Assembly (NCBI RefSeq): GCF_014283215.1
Contig: NZ_JACOMF010000015.1
Coordinates: 1-64,000 of the forward strand
DNA: 64,000 nt
Source of the DNA: Siccirubricoccus deserti
GTDB taxonomy: Bacteria; Pseudomonadota; Alphaproteobacteria; Acetobacterales; Acetobacteraceae
Reading direction: 5' to 3'
Numbering within the stretch: position 1 is the first letter of the stretch; every line of letters begins with the position of its first letter. Shown here piece by piece: positions 19,574-27,387 of the stretch. The position numbers were made by a program, and so were the translations under genes. Below the pieces are notes generated by a model. It did no database searches and was not told where the DNA came from. It was given only the letters and a program-made list of their open reading frames with translations.

Positions 19574-22027
19574 ATGCCCGACGCGAGAATCAGCGAGTTG
19601 CCGGTCGCCACAACGCTTGGCGACACGGACCTCGCGCCCCTGGTCCAGACCAGCGGCGCCACATCCGTAACCCGCCGCGCGACAGTCGCCCAGCTGCGCA
19701 GCGCGGTCCTCGTCGACCGTGGCGCGCATGTCCGCGACTATGGCGCCAAGGGCGATGGCGTCACCAATGATGCCCCGGCGATCCAGGCGGCGATCAACGA
19801 TCTGAAGGCCAAGGGCGGCGGCACCCTGCATTTCGGCGCCCGCGTCTATCGCATCGCCTCGGCGATCACGATCAGCGATGCGACAATCCGGCTGCAGGGC
19901 GCCGGCTTCACCGAGGGCCCGGGCGCCGGCCAGGGCACCTGGCTGCTGATCCCGGCCACCGGCTTCACGCCCTTCACCTTCAGCGGCGTCTATACCCGCG
20001 GCTCGGCGGTGCGGGACATCGCGGTCCAGCAAATCCATACCGCGGCGCTCAACCCCTCCTGGGCGCCGAACGACTACGACTACGTATTCCGGGTGGAGGA
20101 CAGCCTCGGCGGCGTCGATTTCGACAATGTCTTCCTCTGCAACATCAACCGCGGCATCTACTGCCGCAACTCCGGACGGCTCGACATCCGCCGGCTGCGC
20201 GGCCAGGTCTTCACCTGCGGCGTGGAGATCGATGAGTCGCTGGATGTCCCGCGCATCCACAACCTGCATTTCTGGACCTTCCTGACCTCGAACAGCGACG
20301 TCGTCCACTGGCAGCAGGCGCATGGCGATGCGATGATCTTCCGCCGCGTCGACGGCGTGTTCATCGACCAGGCCTTCGTGCTTGGCTACCGCAGCATGTT
20401 CCGCTTCGCCGCCTCCGCGGCGGGCAACACGACGAAGTTCTACATCGGCCAGGCTTACGCCGATTTCGTGCGATACGCGGTCTGGATCGAGGCGAACGGC
20501 ACCGACGGCCAGATCGCCAACCTTACCTCGCAGAGCGAGGTCTTCGATGGCGGCGGTCCGGCCCTTGCCGGCTCGCACGGCATCTTCGTCAATGCCTCGA
20601 ACACCCGCCTCCAGGTCGCCAACCTCCGGGTCGACGCCGTCGAGGAGAACCCGATCCGGGTGGCCGGCAGCGGCAACCGGCTCGACCTCTTCGCGCTGCG
20701 CTGCGTGCGCTTCAACAGCCAGAACAACGGCGCCGCGGCGATTCACCTGGCCGATTCGGGCGCGGCCACGCCAAACACCGTCCATCTCGGCTCACCACCG
20801 CTGCTCGAGCAGAGCAACAGCGCCCCGGTCGTCAACAGCGGCAGCAACGGCATCCTGGCGGCCGGCGCGCCGGCCGGCCGGGCGGCGCGCCCCGGGCTGA
20901 TGCTGGGCAGCACCGATACCGGGCTGTTCCTGCCGGCCTCCGGCAATCTCGCCGGCGCCGCTGGCGGCGTCGAGGTGCTGCGCGCCACCTCGGCCGGCAG
21001 CGTCACGCTCGGCGCCACGCCGGGCAGCCATGCGCTGGAGGTGGCGACGCCGCTCGGCACCGCGAACCGCCTGCTCATCAGCGGTGGTGGCACCGGGGCC
21101 CCGGTCACGCTGCAGGCACAAGGGGCCGACGCGAGCATCGGCATCACCCTGACACCCAAGGGCGCCGGCGTGCTGCGGGTCAACACCAGCGGCAGCGGCA
21201 ACAGCGCGCGCATCCAGGGCGGCGCCGCCGGCACCGCCGTCGCCTTCGGCGCGGACAGCAGCTCGGTCGACAGCAACGTCACCGTCTCGCTGGTCAGCAA
21301 GGGCAGCGGTGCGCTGGCGGCAACCATCCCGGACGGCTTCGTAAGCGGCGGCCAGGCACGCGGCGCCAATGCCGTGGACTGGCAGCAGAGCCGGAGTATC
21401 AGCGCGCATGTGGCGAGCGGCAATGCCGCGGTGATCGGCGGCGGCCAGAACAACACCGCCGGCAGCACGAACAGCGTGGTCGCCGGCGGCAACACCAATG
21501 CAGTGACGGCCGGCGCTGGCTGGATCCCGGGCGGCCAGCAGGCGGCGAGCCAGTCGAATGTCCATCGCGGCGCCTGGTCCGCCGGGCGCTTCACGTCGAA
21601 TGGCGATGCGCAATCCGGCGAGTTCGTCCTGCGCCGCCAGACCACCGATGCCACGGCCACCCGGCTGACCGCCGACAACAGCGCGCCGAGCAACCAGAAC
21701 ACGCTCAACCCGCCCAGCACCGGCAGCTATCTCTGCCGCCTCATGGTGCTCGCCCGGCAGACCGGCGGCGGCGCCGGCACGGCGGGCGACAGCGCGGGCT
21801 GGACCGCCGAGGTGCTGGTGAAGCGGGGCACGAGCGTGGCGACGACCACGCTGCTCGGCGGCGGCGGTTCAATCGCCCCCACCCTCAACGATGCCGCGGC
21901 CGCTGGCTGGCGGCTGGGCCTCGCGGCCGACACCAGCAACGGCGGCATCGCCGTCACCGTCACCGGCGAGGCGGACAAGGCGATCAACTGGGTCGCCCGC
22001 GTGCTGTCCGTGGAAACCGTCGGCTGA
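19574..22027 (+). CDS. Tailspike-like protein with pectate-lyase (beta-helix) fold
   Basis: 817 residues. The start (MPDARISELPVATTLGDTDL) is a typical phage tail-attachment head. VRDYGAKGDGVTNDAPAIQAAI at about 52-73 is the hallmark of Pectate_lyase_3 right-handed beta-helices found in phage tailspikes and surface glycan hydrolases. A long repeat-like region of G/S/T/N-rich strands follows, including SAHVASGNAAVIGGGQNN, which resembles trimeric head or chaperone-type C-terminal modules. It probably binds or cleaves a bacterial surface polysaccharide. No signal peptide is seen, so export would need a particle or lysis. Confidence 0.82.
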   Translation: MPDARISELPVATTLGDTDLAPLVQTSGATSVTRRATVAQLRSAVLVDRGAHVRDYGAKGDGVTNDAPAIQAAINDLKAKGGGTLHFGARVYRIASAITISDATIRLQGAGFTEGPGAGQGTWLLIPATGFTPFTFSGVYTRGSAVRDIAVQQIHTAALNPSWAPNDYDYVFRVEDSLGGVDFDNVFLCNINRGIYCRNSGRLDIRRLRGQVFTCGVEIDESLDVPRIHNLHFWTFLTSNSDVVHWQQAHGDAMIFRRVDGVFIDQAFVLGYRSMFRFAASAAGNTTKFYIGQAYADFVRYAVWIEANGTDGQIANLTSQSEVFDGGGPALAGSHGIFVNASNTRLQVANLRVDAVEENPIRVAGSGNRLDLFALRCVRFNSQNNGAAAIHLADSGAATPNTVHLGSPPLLEQSNSAPVVNSGSNGILAAGAPAGRAARPGLMLGSTDTGLFLPASGNLAGAAGGVEVLRATSAGSVTLGATPGSHALEVATPLGTANRLLISGGGTGAPVTLQAQGADASIGITLTPKGAGVLRVNTSGSGNSARIQGGAAGTAVAFGADSSSVDSNVTVSLVSKGSGALAATIPDGFVSGGQARGANAVDWQQSRSISAHVASGNAAVIGGGQNNTAGSTNSVVAGGNTNAVTAGAGWIPGGQQAASQSNVHRGAWSAGRFTSNGDAQSGEFVLRRQTTDATATRLTADNSAPSNQNTLNPPSTGSYLCRLMVLARQTGGGAGTAGDSAGWTAEVLVKRGTSVATTTLLGGGGSIAPTLNDAAAAGWRLGLAADTSNGGIAVTVTGEADKAINWVARVLSVETVG

Positions 22028-22055
22028 TCATCCTTCTGACAAACGGGAGACCCTC

Positions 22056-22358
22056 ATGGCCCTGCAGAAACCCATCGAGATCCGCAACACAGGGCTGGTC
22101 GCCGCTTACTGGCGCCTGACCCACACCCAGGCCGACCACATGGCCGGGGTGATCGAATTCCGGCTGCACGGCTACCCCTCTGCCGAGGCCCGCAGCGCAG
22201 GCAAGGCGCCGTTGCCGGCCATCGCCTACCGGCTGACCCCGGCCGACCTCGGGCTCGAGACCACCCATTCGGTGCCCACCGCCGCGCTCTACGTGGCAGC
22301 CCGGAGCCAGCCGGCCGAGGATGGCCAGGTCTGGTTCGCCGACGCCACCGATTGCTGA
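22056..22358 (+). CDS. Hypothetical protein, 100 aa, in the tail-type island
   Basis: Starts at ATG 22056 after CGGGAGA. The product (MALQKPIEIRNTGL...) is soluble and mixed alpha/beta, with YWRLTH and a C-terminal WFADATDC. It is not recognised confidently, but small proteins of this kind follow tail-fibre genes in phages of alphaproteobacteria. It lies 28 bases after the tailspike gene and 28 bases before the next one, clearly in the same transcript. Confidence 0.65.
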   Translation: MALQKPIEIRNTGLVAAYWRLTHTQADHMAGVIEFRLHGYPSAEARSAGKAPLPAIAYRLTPADLGLETTHSVPTAALYVAARSQPAEDGQVWFADATDC

Positions 22359-22386
22359 GCCGCGGCTCACGTTTACGGAGAGAGCC

Positions 22387-22761
22387 ATGCCCGATCTGAC
22401 CGACTATGCGAAGAACCTGCTGGGCCGGGCCCTGTGCGCCCGGTCCCCTGCCCTGCCCGGGCAGGTCTATCTCGGCCTCGGCACCGGCGGCAGCGATGCC
22501 ACCGGCCTGGTCGGCGAGCCGACCAGCAATGGCTATGCGCGCCAGCGGGTGACCTTCAGCGGCACCGGGGCCCAGCAGAACACCGGCGCCATCCGCTTCA
22601 CCTTCACCGCGGCCACCGGCACGCTGACGCATGTCGGGCTGTTCGATGCGGTGACCGGCGGCAATCCGTTGACCTGGTCGGCGCTCAGCCAGGCTGCGGC
22701 GGTGACCGGCGCGGGCACGGTGACGATCAACCCCGCCGGGCTGGTGCTGACCGCGAGCTGA
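22387..22761 (+). CDS. Phage tail fibre-type protein, 124 aa
   Basis: From ATG 22387 (GGAGAGAGCC upstream). The sequence MPDLTDYAKNLLGRALC, then VYLGLGTGGSDA, YARQRVTFSGTG, and THVGLFDAVTGG follows the pattern of small phage tail or fibre proteins in which a synthetic ligand-facing LGL...G sheet is repeated. It is the last gene of the four-gene island and is followed by a strong hairpin. Function inferred from resemblance. Confidence 0.7.
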   Translation: MPDLTDYAKNLLGRALCARSPALPGQVYLGLGTGGSDATGLVGEPTSNGYARQRVTFSGTGAQQNTGAIRFTFTAATGTLTHVGLFDAVTGGNPLTWSALSQAAAVTGAGTVTINPAGLVLTAS

Positions 22762-22782
22762 GGCACCGGGCGCCACATGAAA

Positions 22783-22814
22783 GGGCAACCTCCGCCGAAG
22801 GGTGGAGGTTGCCC
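22783..22814. terminator. Perfect 11-bp hairpin closing the tail-type island
   Basis: GGGCAACCTCC (22783-22793) and GGAGGTTGCCC (22804-22814) form a perfect stem with a 10-base loop. It lies between the convergent fibre gene and FAD monooxygenase gene and can serve both. Confidence 0.8.
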
Positions 22815-22818
22815 GCGC

Positions 22819-24048
22819 CTACCGGGCCGCCTGCCCACCTAGCGCAAAGCCGGCGGCCGCGGCGTAGCGCAGGCCGATCTCCGCCAGCTCCGCGGCGCTG
22901 ATCACCGCCTCGATCCGGGTGAATCCCTCCGGCGCCCGGGCGCTGACGATGTCGAGCACCCGCTCGGGCCCGCCCCGCCGGTTGCTGAGCACGATCTCGG
23001 TGGTCCGGGTGCGGCGCTCGGCCTCGTACCGCTCCAGCGCCTGCGGTGCCGGAAGCGCCTCCAGGCAGCGGGCAAGACAGCGGGCATCGAGGATCGCCTG
23101 GGCGGCGCCATTGCTGCCGGTGGGATACATCGGATGCGCCGCGTCACCAAGCAGGGTCAGCCGGCCCCGTGTCCACCATGGCAGCGGGTCGCGATCCGCC
23201 ATCGGGTAGACGAAGATCTCCTCGGTCGCCGACACCAGCGCCGCGACGTCGAGATCCGGCACCTGGAAGCGCACCAGCCCGCGCAGCGCATCCTCGTGCC
23301 GGCCACGACGCGACCAGTCCTCGCGCGGCGGTGGTGGCGCCCCTTCGGCCTGGCGGATGCCGAGCGCCCAATTGGTCAGCCGCGTCTCCGGCGTCGTCCC
23401 GGGTGCGATCGGGTAGAGAACCAGCTTCTCGTTCATGTCGCCGGCGACCATCATGCTGTCGCCGCTGCGCCAGACCGGCCATTCCGTGGCGCCGCGCCAG
23501 AGGATGATGCCGGTCCAGCGGATGCCGCCGTCCTCCGGATGCAGCGCGGCGCGCAGGGCCGAATGGATGCCGTCGGCGCCGACCAGGATGTCGCCGCGCG
23601 CCTCGACCGGGCCGGCGGCGGTGGCGAAGCGGGCGGTGACGCCTTCGGCATCCTGGCTGGCTCGTTCCAGCCGGTGGTCGGTCAGCACCGCGCCCTCGCC
23701 GAGCCTCTCCCGCACCGCCCGCAGCAGCACCGCCTGCAGATGGCCGCGATGGATGCTGAACTGCGGCACCGGATGGCCGGCATGCATGCCGCGCAGCTCG
23801 GACAGGATCTCCTGCCCGAAGCGATTGGCGTAGGTGAGTGTCCGGGTACGGATCGCCACCGCATCCAGCGCCGGCAGCAGGCCAAGGGCTGCCAGCTCCG
23901 CCACCGCATGCGGCAGCGCGTTGATGCCGACGCCGAGCGCCCGCACCTCGCGCGCCGCCTCGAAGACGGTGCAGCCGATGCCGCGCTCATGCAGCGAGAG
24001 GGCCAGCGCCAGCCCACCGATGCCGGCTCCCGCGATCAGCACCCGCAC
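22819..24048 (-). CDS. FAD-dependent aromatic-ring monooxygenase (class A)
   Basis: 409 residues with GAGIGG at 7-12, the DG motif GADGIHSALR at about 165, and the second FAD motif GDAAHPMYPTGSNGAAQA near 300. These are the class A flavoprotein hydroxylases such as salicylate or 3-hydroxybenzoate hydroxylase, which use NAD(P)H and O2 to hydroxylate or decarboxylate aromatic acids. It begins 4 bases after the cupin stop, in a leftward operon LivK-like receptor - cupin - monooxygenase, which suggests uptake and ring oxidation of one aromatic compound. Confidence 0.9.
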   Translation of the reverse strand: MRVLIAGAGIGGLALALSLHERGIGCTVFEAAREVRALGVGINALPHAVAELAALGLLPALDAVAIRTRTLTYANRFGQEILSELRGMHAGHPVPQFSIHRGHLQAVLLRAVRERLGEGAVLTDHRLERASQDAEGVTARFATAAGPVEARGDILVGADGIHSALRAALHPEDGGIRWTGIILWRGATEWPVWRSGDSMMVAGDMNEKLVLYPIAPGTTPETRLTNWALGIRQAEGAPPPPREDWSRRGRHEDALRGLVRFQVPDLDVAALVSATEEIFVYPMADRDPLPWWTRGRLTLLGDAAHPMYPTGSNGAAQAILDARCLARCLEALPAPQALERYEAERRTRTTEIVLSNRRGGPERVLDIVSARAPEGFTRIEAVISAAELAEIGLRYAAAAGFALGGQAAR

Positions 24049-24052
24049 GGGT

Positions 24053-24499
24053 TCAGCCCGGCGGCGGCAGGAAGGTCACCTCGTAGTCCGCGGCGATGCG
24101 CACCACCTCGGCCGGGTCGGGCACGCCATCGATCCGGGTGAACAGCTCGTAGAGGCCGCGGGACGGCGCCACCCAGAACAGCGCCCGGACGGGGGCGGCA
24201 CTGCGGTTGAAGATGCCATGCGGCACGCCCATCGGCATGCAGACTAGGTCGCCCGCCTCGGCGAAGCTGTCCTTGCCGTCGAGCATCAGTTCGAACCGGC
24301 CTTCCAGCACGCGGATGTATTCATCCTGGGTGGGGTGGACATGCGGCGGCACGAAGGTGCCGGGCGGGAACAGCGTGTCGAAGGCGAAGGATGCCTCCGA
24401 ATGCTGTACCGGTCGGTAGGTCTGGCCAAGGATGTTCCAGACCACGCCATCGATGGACTGGCCGGCGCGCATCACGCCGCTTGTAATGGCAATCGTCAT
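24053..24499 (-). CDS. Cupin-domain protein
   Basis: The start at ATG 24499 is set by AGGAGG seven bases before it; 15 further in-frame codons upstream lack a site. The 148-residue product has a single cupin barrel: PPHVHPTQDEYIRVLEG (His-x-His...Glu metal ligands) and PHGIFN (second-motif histidine). This suggests a mononuclear metal enzyme or ligand-binding protein, perhaps a ring-cleaving or quercetinase-like dioxygenase. Its operon position between a receptor and a FAD monooxygenase supports a catabolic role. Confidence 0.85.
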   Translation of the reverse strand: MTIAITSGVMRAGQSIDGVVWNILGQTYRPVQHSEASFAFDTLFPPGTFVPPHVHPTQDEYIRVLEGRFELMLDGKDSFAEAGDLVCMPMGVPHGIFNRSAAPVRALFWVAPSRGLYELFTRIDGVPDPAEVVRIAADYEVTFLPPPG

Positions 24500-24528
24500 C
24501 ACGTCCTCCTGTTCTGGCCGGCCGCGCC

Positions 24529-25704
24529 TCAGCGCATCCGGCATTCACCGGCCCAGGGATCGACATCATCGCGCAGCACCTTGCGCAGCGTCTCGGTCTG
24601 GAACTTGCCGTCCGGGCGCTTGGCCACCTGGCAGAGCCAGAAATCCTGCACCGGGTAGTGATTGGCCCCAAAGCGGAAATTGCCGCGCACCGAGGCGAAG
24701 TCGGCCGCCCGCAACGCGGCCCGCAGCGCGTCCTTGTCCTCGGTGTTGCCGCCGGTCTTCTTCAGCGCGCTGTCGATCAGCATCGCGGCGTCATAGGATT
24801 GCGCGGCATAGGAGCCAGGCACGCTGCCGAAGGCGGCTTCGTAATCGGCGACGAAGCGGCGGTTCGCCGCATTGTCCATGTTCGGGGCCCAGCTCGCCGC
24901 GGAATAGAAGCCGAGGGCGGCATCCTGCTGCGCCGGCAAGGTCGCCTCGTCCACCGTGAAGGTCGACAGGAAGGGGATGTTCTGCAGCCCCGCCTGGCGG
25001 TACTGCCGCACCAGGTTCACCCCCAGCCCGCCAGGCATGAAGGTGAACAGGCAATCCGGCTTCGCCGCAGCGATGCGCGCCAGCTCGGCCGAGAAGTCGA
25101 GCTGGTTGAGCGGGACGAAGCTCTCCTCCACCACCTCTCCCTTGAAGCGCGACTTGAAGCCGGCGACCGCGTCACGCCCGGCCTGGTAGTTCGGCACCAG
25201 CACGAAGGCCCGGCGATAGCCGAAATCCTGCGCCGCCTGGCCCATGACACTATGGACCTGATCGTTGTTGTAGGAGGTGACGAAAAGGTAGGGGTTGCAG
25301 CCGCGGCCGGCGAAGGTCGAGGGCCCGGCATTGCTGCTGATGAGGAAGGTGCGGCTTTCGGTCACCGGCCGCGCGATGGCGCCAAGGATGTTGCTGAACA
25401 CCACCCCGACCACGAAATCGACCTTGTCCCGCTCCACCGCGGCGCGGACCTTCTGCACCGCGACCTCCGGGCGCAGCTCGTCGTCGATCACCTGCACCTC
25501 GACCGGCCGGCCGCCGGCGCGGTTGCCGAGGTGGCGCACGGCGGTGGCGAAGCCGTCCCGCAGCTGCGCGCCGAGCGCGGCGGCAGGCCCGGTGAGCACC
25601 GCGACGACCGCGATCTTCACCGGCGCCCCCTGCGCCCGTAGCACCGGCGGTGCGGCAATGGCGAGCGGCAGGGCAAGGGCGGCGCGGCGGCGGAGCAGGG
25701 TCAT
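24529..25704 (-). CDS. ABC transporter substrate-binding protein, LivK/Leu-Ile-Val type
   Basis: 391 residues from ATG 25704, with a twin-arginine-containing signal (MTLLRRRAALALPLA, cleavage near LRAQG). A type I periplasmic-binding fold follows: KIAVVAVLTGPAAALGAQL, then VDFVVGVVFSNI. Family members bind branched-chain amino acids, amides or aromatic acids. No LivHMGF genes are nearby, so it depends on permeases encoded elsewhere. It heads the operon with a cupin and a FAD monooxygenase. Confidence 0.88.
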   Translation of the reverse strand: MTLLRRRAALALPLAIAAPPVLRAQGAPVKIAVVAVLTGPAAALGAQLRDGFATAVRHLGNRAGGRPVEVQVIDDELRPEVAVQKVRAAVERDKVDFVVGVVFSNILGAIARPVTESRTFLISSNAGPSTFAGRGCNPYLFVTSYNNDQVHSVMGQAAQDFGYRRAFVLVPNYQAGRDAVAGFKSRFKGEVVEESFVPLNQLDFSAELARIAAAKPDCLFTFMPGGLGVNLVRQYRQAGLQNIPFLSTFTVDEATLPAQQDAALGFYSAASWAPNMDNAANRRFVADYEAAFGSVPGSYAAQSYDAAMLIDSALKKTGGNTEDKDALRAALRAADFASVRGNFRFGANHYPVQDFWLCQVAKRPDGKFQTETLRKVLRDDVDPWAGECRMR

Positions 25705-25958
25705 GGCGGCAGCATCCCAGGCTAGGTCAAGCGGCAGTGGACGTCGGTTGTCGGAACGTATCATACAGGAAGCGCGTCCGGCAGCAGCCCACTCGCCTCC
25801 CCGAATGCCGGAGGTCGCCATTCCATCCCGCGGCCGCCGGGCCGCCCGGCGGCGACGCGGGATCCGCGTGCCGATGCCTCGGCCCCGTAACCGCCGGGCC
25901 CGCGCCCTGGTTCAGCCATGGGATGCGGCGGCGCGGCGCCGCCAGCCGCGCCGCGGGG

Positions 25959-26270
25959 TCAGCCCGCCGGCGACAGCACGTGGATCACCCGGCTGGCGAT
26001 CAGATCCTTGGTCTTCGCTGCATACTCCGCCATGTGCGGCGCCGCGGCATGCGCCTTCAGCGCCTCCGGGCTTTCCCATTTCTCGATGACCAGGAAGGTG
26101 TCCGGCCCGAAGGGGGTCTGGAAGCGGCCGATGCCCTCGGCATCGATGGCCGGGCCGTATTCGATGCAGCCCTGCTCGGCATGCACCGCCGGCATGTTGG
26201 CGCGGAACGCCGTCAGGATCTCTTCCCGCTTGCCGGGCTTGGCGGTGATGATGGCGATGACATGGATCAT
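25959..26270 (-). CDS. Antibiotic-biosynthesis-monooxygenase (ABM/YgiN-like) protein
   Basis: 103 residues from ATG 26270, with AGGAGG nine bases upstream. The dimeric alpha/beta barrel pattern is complete: MIHVIAIITAKPGKREEIL, EQGCIEYGP, and FLVIEKWESPEALKAH. Relatives include the quinol monooxygenase YgiN and haem-free cofactor-less oxygenases acting on quinols or polyketides. It stands alone 254 bases from the receptor gene downstream. Confidence 0.88.
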   Translation of the reverse strand: MIHVIAIITAKPGKREEILTAFRANMPAVHAEQGCIEYGPAIDAEGIGRFQTPFGPDTFLVIEKWESPEALKAHAAAPHMAEYAAKTKDLIASRVIHVLSPAG

Positions 26271-26428
26271 ATGGGTTTCCTCCTCGTTGCAGCAGGCCGC
26301 GCCCATTGGCGCAGCCCTTTCCTGGCGCAGCGTCCTGCGCAATACAGCCGATGCTGGCCGAAGCGCTCTGGCGGTGACTGGCGAGGGTTGCCCCGCAGCC
26401 ATTGGCGGCAAAGCGCAGCGATCAGGCT

Positions 26429-26932
26429 TTAGTCGACCGCCTCATAGGGCTGTCGCTTCACCCGGTCCATGTTCATGCCCTCGATCCGCAGCAGCCGCGT
26501 GGCGCCGTCGCGCCGTGGCGAGTGCAGCACCCCGGGCTCGTACAGATAGGCATCGCCTGGGCGCAGCACGTAGTCGTTCTTGCGGCGTGCCTTGCCCGGC
26601 TTGCCGTCTTCCGGCCGCGCCAAGCATTCCCAATCGGTCATGATGGTCTCGCCTGCCGCCTGGCCATAGATCGCCCAGGACGGGCCGTGGTCGTGCGGGC
26701 TGCTGCTCTTCGCGCCGACATAGGCGTGAGCGAGGATGGTGAAGCCGAGGTCGGGATCCTCGTACAGCACCTTCCGCTCGGGCGTGCCTTCGGGGATGGC
26801 GGCGGCGACGAAGGCCGGGTCGCGTAGCGCCTCGCGGACCATCTCGGCCACCTTCTGACGGCCGGCGGTATCCGGATGGGTGCGCAGCACGTCATGGCAT
26901 TGCGCGGCAAATTGCTCGACCGACATGGGCAT
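26429..26932 (-). CDS. Cupin-fold protein, 167 aa
   Basis: The start is placed at ATG 26932 because AGGAGG lies eight bases upstream. The product has an N-terminal helical part and a cupin barrel with SSPHDHGPSWAIYGQ (metal-binding His-x-His) and LYEPGVLHSP. The layout resembles cysteine-dioxygenase-like cupins. The same frame stays open up to 27361, so a longer protein is formally possible (see the next entry). Substrate unknown. Confidence 0.8.
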   Translation of the reverse strand: MPMSVEQFAAQCHDVLRTHPDTAGRQKVAEMVREALRDPAFVAAAIPEGTPERKVLYEDPDLGFTILAHAYVGAKSSSPHDHGPSWAIYGQAAGETIMTDWECLARPEDGKPGKARRKNDYVLRPGDAYLYEPGVLHSPRRDGATRLLRIEGMNMDRVKRQPYEAVD

Positions 26933-27361
26933 GGGTTCGCCCTCCTTTCCCGTGGGCGCAATAGCAAGCGCGTCCGGCGCGCGGCTGTCAAACCCATCGG
27001 CCGGCCTGTCCTTCCGCATGGGCCGGCCTACCAGCGGCCGGTCCGGGTGGCGGGCCGGGTTGCGCGGCCGGCCGCGCGGATCGCAGGCCATCATCAGCCG
27101 CGCCGGCAGCCCGGACAGGCTGCGCTGCGCCGCCGAGGGCGGCAGCGAATAGCCGGCGAGCAGGATGGTCACGCACCCCGCCGAATCCCCCAGGGTGACC
27201 CGGCCCCGATCCCCCGCCTTGCCGGTGCCGAAGGGCCCCGGCTCTTCCACCAGCAAGGTCGCCAAGTCGCCGGCTTCCCAGATGATGACAAAGGGCTCGC
27301 CATCGGCGTGATAGCCGATCTTCATCCGCGCCTCGCCGTCGGTCGGACATGGACGATGCAC
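26933..27361 (-). other. Open frame upstream of the cupin: possible small gene or N-terminal extension
   Basis: This stretch is otherwise empty. It keeps the cupin reading frame open from ATG 27361 or, more likely, ATG 27325 (MKIGYHADGEPFVIIWEAG...). The first 60 or so residues look protein-like, the part nearest the cupin is rich in Pro/Arg and looks non-coding. There is no stop before the cupin, so either one protein of about 300 residues is made, or the upstream part is the remains of another gene. Confidence 0.35.
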
Positions 27362-27387
27362 CGCCAGTGGTTATCGGCCGGTGAGGA

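Noticed and set aside
18617-22815. Complete prophage around the tailspike genes
   Set aside because: No integrase, capsid, terminase, portal, lysis or attachment-site repeats were found on either side; only four tail-type genes are present.
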